A DNA stretch of 26,711 nucleotides from SM23-73-3 sp965369445 (GTDB lineage Bacteria > Zixibacteria > MSB-5A5 > SM1-73), in contig CBDUQU010000023.1 of NCBI GenBank assembly GCA_965369445.1, forward strand, positions 1 to 26,711. The letters are read 5' to 3'. The notes under the pieces were generated by a model. That model did no database searches. It was not told the DNA's origin and worked only from the letters and a program-made list of their open reading frames with translations. The first letter of the stretch is position 1. Each line of letters starts with the position of its first letter. This document shows, in pieces, positions 23,901-26,711 of this stretch. A program made the position numbers and the translations under genes.

Positions 23901-24223
23901 ATACCGTTCCGGATGGACAGTCTCTTGACCCCGATACGTCCTATTACTGGAGGGTTCGGGCATTTGATCTGGCCGGGAATCAGAGCGATTTTCAGCCTGA
24001 GCCGTTCACGTTCTCTCTGTTTATCCCAGGTGACGTTAATGATGACAAGATGATCGACGCGGGTGACGTGGTTTACTTGACCAACTACCTTTACCGTGGT
24101 GGAGCAGAACCTCAACCTCTCCAGGCAGGCTACATCAACTCTGATGATGTGATAAACGTGGGGGACGTAGTCTATCTGGTGAGCTATCTCTTCAAGGGCG
24201 GGCCGCCACCGATATGTGATTAG
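20954..24223 (+). CDS. secreted gingipain-like (C25) peptidase with propeller and dockerin
   Basis: This 1089-residue exported protein begins with a signal peptide (about 1-28); C18 in LLSC could instead be a lipobox. Residues ~85-425 form a caspase-like C25 peptidase: GALLVGDLPVAW, PEIWVGRL, a putative catalytic histidine H298 in HLCAHSS and putative cysteine C338 in LFACSN, ending in GDPTLTI. Seven ~50-residue repeats (about 455-800; D..P....D..GNVWVAW...DGDANVYASYHDGSSW) probably make a seven-bladed propeller. Two Ig/Fn3-like domains follow (805-905, 912-1022), both with DTP.F.WS. A dockerin (about 1024-1089) ends the protein. A gingipain-like role in secreted protein degradation or processing is inferred. 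AAAGGGG 6 bases before the ATG supports the start; a strong terminator follows. Confidence 0.9.
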   Translation: MLKRIVTGGIAVIFLLSCFSSIWPTLGECRKIDPRKVKRLEWIDPLNRQPTSFQQFQVSQLPPAPLRVRTIQRFSPKPLHIPKTKDLLVAVIINADLFTQIQASIDQYALDLVHDGYTVEQILWSGGDYEDLRDSLRHRWINSGLVGALLVGDLPVAWCELNVWDPEEFPIDYYFMELDGTWSDSDFNGLLEGLSAGSGDVGPEIWVGRLAASSLVWGNEAQLVQNYFTKNHNYRIGSLSLPHRALSFVDDDWDYFGDCDLNYAYGDVTVITDVNETIATNYKQKLLEDYEWVHLCAHSSCWAHTFKIEYSEPGGGSVYNFEVHALQPHALFYNLFACSNTKFMETNNLGNWYIFVDNYGLLAIGSTKSGSMLDFFSFYQPLGQGNSIGEAFKQWFETQVWGGFEDWEQGWYFGMNVLGDPTLTIGVQTQVAQTSDSTEMPEGCGTSDWSAMQVTTNSFSDGSPAMTSDLSGTIWATWETGRDVRSNIYSSSYNGTSWSSAEAVVVRQYWDFHPSMATDILGNVWVAWQSLTENAGYYPNMDVSVSYHTPGGWSSPQIITAGGDYDVEPAMTADTQGRVWVVWKGWRTVNQNVNSNIFARYYDGSWSPRMTITGDLHDDSDPVAVGDLFGGLWVVWSTNRNGNWDIYSIHYDQGVWSELIPITTDQSDDLAPTIASDASGNVWVAWHSWRDGDANVYASYHDGSSWSSLIQITFDSGNDIMPGLAADNSGQLALSWMSNWCGNWDVFASFYDGSSWSLPEQVTTDPGNDYEPASLFDALGNPCFIWGSDRDGDWNIYFAADQFSPPDLVYPEDLSYINDDTPRFEWSAGYRKSDQTISPSSISYTLQYCKDTAFLTSVTTIPDIPGEFYELPGGMSLDDTTYFWRVQAVMESGDSSGYQTSFMFTVDTQAPETPFLIYPANDTFICDTTPTFRWSSAMSLLKPVLVKNEIKSSAPERFTLQYSPDSEFTADVTTVDSLVDDLYTVPDGQSLDPDTSYYWRVRAFDLAGNQSDFQPEPFTFSLFIPGDVNDDKMIDAGDVVYLTNYLYRGGAEPQPLQAGYINSDDVINVGDVVYLVSYLFKGGPPPICD

Positions 24224-24250
24224 GCCCACCCAAGGCAGCTGACTTACCAG

Positions 24251-24289
24251 GTGGCGCAGGTTCGGAACCGGACCTGCGCCACTTTTTTT
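24251..24289 (+). terminator. strong intrinsic terminator after the C25-like peptidase gene
   Basis: GTGGCGCAGGT (24251-24261) pairs with ACCTGCGCCAC (24272-24282) around a loop with its own CGG/CCG pair. Seven T residues follow directly. Confidence 0.95.
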
Positions 24290-24377
24290 ACTGTACGGGC
24301 CTTAATCCCGGTGACCTCTCAAGACCCTTTCAATCGCTTTAAAAAACGCGGCTCCGAACCAGCGTGCTCAGATTCAG

Positions 24378-24475
24378 GGGATTGCTTCGTCCCCCGTACG
24401 GGGGACTCGCAATGACCCAAGGCAGACCTGTCATTGTGAGGAGCTCCGCCAGAGGCGAGGCGACGAAGCAATCCC
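24378..24475. repeat. large inverted repeat, REP-like dispersed element
   Basis: GGGATTGCTTCGTC (24378-24391) is exactly complementary to GACGAAGCAATCCC (24462-24475). Inside, TCGCAATGAC (24407-24416) pairs with GTCATTGTGA (24430-24439) with one G-T. The left arm also holds the perfect palindrome CCCCCGTACGGGGG. From memory, the ATTGCTTCGTC/CGCAATGAC pair recurs in many bacterial genomes as a dispersed palindromic element. The surrounding 24290-24773 spacer holds no gene. Confidence 0.7.
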
Positions 24476-24773
24476 TTAACGTGGACTTAAAGGGACACCA
24501 GGGTTGAACCCAGCTGCTTGCGCTGAGCGCACAAGCCCTCAAATCAACCATCTGCTTTGCAGACTGAAGGCTCGCGCTGGATAGCTATAGAACCATCACC
24601 CCACCCCTCTCAAGGATCAACCCTAAGGAATCTGACTCACCATGCTAAAGCCGAAGGTGCTCACACCGATAAATTAAATTGAAACGAAAGCGCCAAGGTT
24701 TCAACAACGTTTTTCTCTTTTCGCCTGTTCGACACGCTGTAACGTTAAATCGTCCTCTATGCAGGGGGGTCCC

Positions 24774-25730
24774 ATGGAAAAAGTCAAGGATTTCGTCTTC
24801 AAGCATTTTGAAGAAATCCTGGTCCTGGTCGTATCGCTGATAGTTGTATCCGCCAGTTTCTTCGTATTTCAACAGTTGGCTTTTCTGAACTTCTATTATC
24901 TTCCTGTTCTGGTTTCCGGATACGTTCTGGGCAGGAGGATGTCTATCCTCACTGCGGTGTTCTGTGTGGCCCTGATTGCCTTCACCGCTGTCAACAGCCC
25001 CCACATTTTCCAGGACAAAACCGGCAGCGTGCTTCTGGTCAGCGATTTAATGTTGTGGGGAGGATTCTTAATCTTGGCCGGCTACGTGGTAGGCACGCTT
25101 TATGAGCAGAAGGAAAAGAAGATTCAGGAGTTGAAGAACGCCTATGTGGGGGTTCTGGAGATCCTGGCCAAATATCTTGAGTCTTACGACAAATACACCA
25201 GAAGTCACTCTCTGCGAGTCGCGGATTATGCCACCAACATTGCCATCGCCATGGAGCTGCCCCGAAACCAGGTGGAGAACATAAAGGTCGCCGCATTGCT
25301 GCACGACATTGGCAAGATCGAGATAAGCTCCGACCTGATTAAGAAAGCCGCCGCCCTGACGGACGAAGAGAAGAAAGAGGTGGATGCTCACGCCCAAAAA
25401 GGAAAGGAGCTTCTCTCGGTGGTGGGAGGAGTGCTTAAGGAGGCCATGCCCATAGTGGAAGCTCATCACACCTATTTTGTGGAGATTAGTTCCTCTGAAA
25501 AAAAACGGGGCAAACAGATTCCCCTGGGGGCAAGGATACTGGCAGTAGCAGACTCCTTCGATGCCATGGTGACTGACCGGCCCTATCGCAAGGGCATGAC
25601 CCATTGGGAGGCTTTGGAGGACCTGGACCGCTGTGCCGGCACGCAATTCGATCCCAAGGTGGTGGAAGCGTTTAAACGCGTTTTTGCTGAGAAGGCATAT
25701 GCCGAGAAACCAGAAGCAGTGCAAGTCTGA
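24774..25730 (+). CDS. membrane-bound HD-domain phosphohydrolase (HD-GYP relative)
   Basis: I start at ATG 24774, where a G-rich AGGGGGGT is 3 bases upstream; the ATG at 24759 adds five residues and has no SD. The 318-residue protein has three or four transmembrane helices (about 12-105), a short coiled segment, and an HD domain (about 125-300). The metal-binding residues of HD-GYP domains are present: H145 (RSHSLRVADYA), H177/D178 (LLHDIGKIEI), H206 (HAQKGKELL), H231/H232 (EAHH), and D260 in AVADSFDAM before DRPYRKGM. The DGxGYP loop expected after HH is replaced by TYFVEISSSEKKRGKQIP. It may be a c-di-GMP or other nucleotide phosphodiesterase with altered specificity. It stands alone between spacers. 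Confidence 0.88.
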   Translation: MEKVKDFVFKHFEEILVLVVSLIVVSASFFVFQQLAFLNFYYLPVLVSGYVLGRRMSILTAVFCVALIAFTAVNSPHIFQDKTGSVLLVSDLMLWGGFLILAGYVVGTLYEQKEKKIQELKNAYVGVLEILAKYLESYDKYTRSHSLRVADYATNIAIAMELPRNQVENIKVAALLHDIGKIEISSDLIKKAAALTDEEKKEVDAHAQKGKELLSVVGGVLKEAMPIVEAHHTYFVEISSSEKKRGKQIPLGARILAVADSFDAMVTDRPYRKGMTHWEALEDLDRCAGTQFDPKVVEAFKRVFAEKAYAEKPEAVQV

Positions 25731-25893
25731 TTTCGGTTGAGTATGGCTTTGGTCATCACCTAATGTCCATCGTCCGAGGCAAGTTTAGACCCACGCCCCT
25801 TTTCTCTCCCTTCAGAGAATACCGCCCACTATATCATAAAACCACGTCAGGGCTACCGTGAAGTGTCAAGCTACGCCTAAACGGGATCTACAA

Positions 25894-25957
25894 CTTCAGC
25901 TGAAGACGGAAGCTCTCTCCGAACGAGAGCTTTAATTCAGTTCACCTGAAGGTGAAC
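25894..25957. repeat. cluster of three stem-loops in the 25731-26136 spacer
   Basis: CTTCAGCTGAAG (25894-25905), AAGCTCTC/GAGAGCTT with a 7-base loop (25910-25932), and GTTCACC/GGTGAAC with loop TGAA (25940-25957) follow one another with 4-8 bases between. No T-tract, SD or open frame goes with them. The rest of the spacer shows no gene. Confidence 0.5.
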
Positions 25958-26088
25958 ACTCCAATTTGCCGCTTTCAAACTACGGCTGCCCTCATTTCGG
26001 CTTTTTGATGACACCAAGATTCAATCAGGGTGATTCTGTTCGGGATGCAGTCGTGAGCGCCTGCGCACAAGAAAGGTGATTGGCAGGT

Positions 26089-26122
26089 AAACCAGAACCT
26101 AACTTAAGTTAGGTTCTGGTTT
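26089..26122. repeat. 34-bp perfect palindrome, copy 2; possible terminator
   Basis: The half AACCAGAACCTAACTT (from 26090) is followed by its exact complement, with one extra A-T pair outside. It is the copy at 16544-16575 with a C-to-A change and the matching G-to-T change. On the forward strand the right arm runs into a T-tract (26120-26125). On the reverse strand it lies 14 bases after the 26137 stop. It could terminate either strand. Confidence 0.85.
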
Positions 26123-26136
26123 TTTCATTTCAGCTT

Positions 26137-26711
26137 TTAAAAGTCATATCCGAAGCTGAAGTAGAATTTATCCCACTCATTTGTGGCCACGCCATAGCCA
26201 AATTGCAGGGGACCAAGAGGAGTATCCAGCGCCAGGGTGCTGCCAAAGCCGTGCTTCAGCCTTTTAAGCTTGATGCTTTCCAGCTTGGTCCACACTTCTC
26301 CCATATCGTAGCGCAGTGTCCAGTATAAGCGGTGGAAGAACTTAAATCGCAGCCCCAGGCTTCCCACAAACATTTTGTCCCCTTTTAGCTCTTCGTCGAA
26401 CAAGCCATAGAAATCATGGCTGCCCCCCAAGGTGAACTTCTCGCTCACTGGTACCGTGCCGTCCGAGATGCCCACGGCTATCTTTGGATGAAAGTTGACC
26501 CTGCGGTGCAGGGGGAAGTAAGACTCCAGCGAGGTGAAGGCCTTTCGGTAAACCAAGTCACCACCCAGGATGTCGCCTGCCAGTTCCACGTACAGATGAT
26601 GATACTTCCCCTGGCGGGGGAAAGGATACTTGTCGAAGGTGTCCACCAGCGATCTGATGATGAAGCTCCGGATGTTGTACTGCTCTTCGGATGTGCCGTG
26701 GTCGATTTTCA
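26137..26711 (-). CDS. Omp85/patatin-type outer-membrane barrel, C-terminal part
   Basis: The reverse frame is open from the window edge to the stop at 26137, giving about 191 residues of a C-terminal beta-barrel. Typical strands are visible: IRSFIIRSLVDTFDKYPFPRQG, LGGDLVYRKAFTSLESYFPL, FTLGGSHDFYGL (the family's conserved loop 6-like motif) and LGPLQFGYG. The last residue is phenylalanine (FSFGYDF), the signal recognised by the BAM machinery. The protein resembles the barrels of BamA/TamA-like proteins and of patatin-like phospholipases with a surface-antigen domain. A GTG at 26646 is not the true start, because the frame continues upstream with family-like sequence. The N-terminal domains that would separate these options are outside the window. 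Confidence 0.85.
   Translation of the reverse strand, partial: KIDHGTSEEQYNIRSFIIRSLVDTFDKYPFPRQGKYHHLYVELAGDILGGDLVYRKAFTSLESYFPLHRRVNFHPKIAVGISDGTVPVSEKFTLGGSHDFYGLFDEELKGDKMFVGSLGLRFKFFHRLYWTLRYDMGEVWTKLESIKLKRLKHGFGSTLALDTPLGPLQFGYGVATNEWDKFYFSFGYDF

Overview
The window reads as chromosomal DNA from a Gram-negative-type bacterium. It has a C-terminal piece of an Omp85-type outer-membrane barrel, several Sec-exported proteins, an NtrC-type regulator and a GdhA. Two large secreted proteins end in dockerin-like tails of the GDVVYLVNYLFRGG type. From memory, such tails are frequent in uncultivated FCB-group lineages such as Zixibacteria and relatives; that placement is inference. Most starts have good Shine-Dalgarno sequences. 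Most promoter-like sites I found have a TTGACA-like -35, a 16-bp spacer and a TATAnT-like -10.

Layout. 1-736 (-): a NuoE-type [2Fe-2S] subunit followed by a truncated three-CxxC zinc-ribbon protein, under one promoter. 737-1261: a gene-free stretch with several stem-loops and the gdhA terminator. 1262-3077 (-): gdhA and a small four-cysteine protein. 3351-6459 (-): a GAF sensor kinase and its sigma54-activating response regulator. 6851-7966 (+): rnhB and a YraN-family gene, facing a small anchored protein (7953-8288 -). 8613-11444 (+): a secreted sortilin/BNR-type propeller protein with a dockerin. 11472-12491 (-): an XRE regulator and ImmA/IrrE metallopeptidase pair. 12684-15259 (-): a likely operon of a small His-rich membrane protein, DUF3147 protein, GNAT acetyltransferase, EamA transporter and an unknown protein. 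15499-16332 (-): an exported protein with 15-residue repeats. 16722-17588 (-): a ParB/SbnI-fold protein. 17890-19014 (-): an exported WD40-like protein. 19108-20478 (-): a MATE transporter. 20954-24223 (+): a gingipain-like (C25) peptidase with a seven-repeat propeller, two Ig-like domains and a dockerin. 24774-25730 (+): a membrane HD phosphohydrolase. 26137-26711 (-): the end of an Omp85/patatin-type barrel.

How they connect. The two dockerin proteins look like parts of one extracellular or surface system, but no cohesin is visible here. rnhB/yraN is a common housekeeping pair. The kinase/regulator pair should act on sigma54 promoters elsewhere; I found no convincing -24/-12 site here.

The most notable non-coding features are two copies of a 32-bp perfect palindrome 9.5 kb apart that differ only by a base-pair-preserving double change. 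Two SD-less genes have -10 boxes only 10 bases from the start codon, suggesting leaderless mRNAs. A large inverted repeat at 24378-24475 and many short stem-loops fill the gaps between genes. I see no rRNA, tRNA, CRISPR array, transposase or phage gene, and no clear new defence or biosynthetic system.
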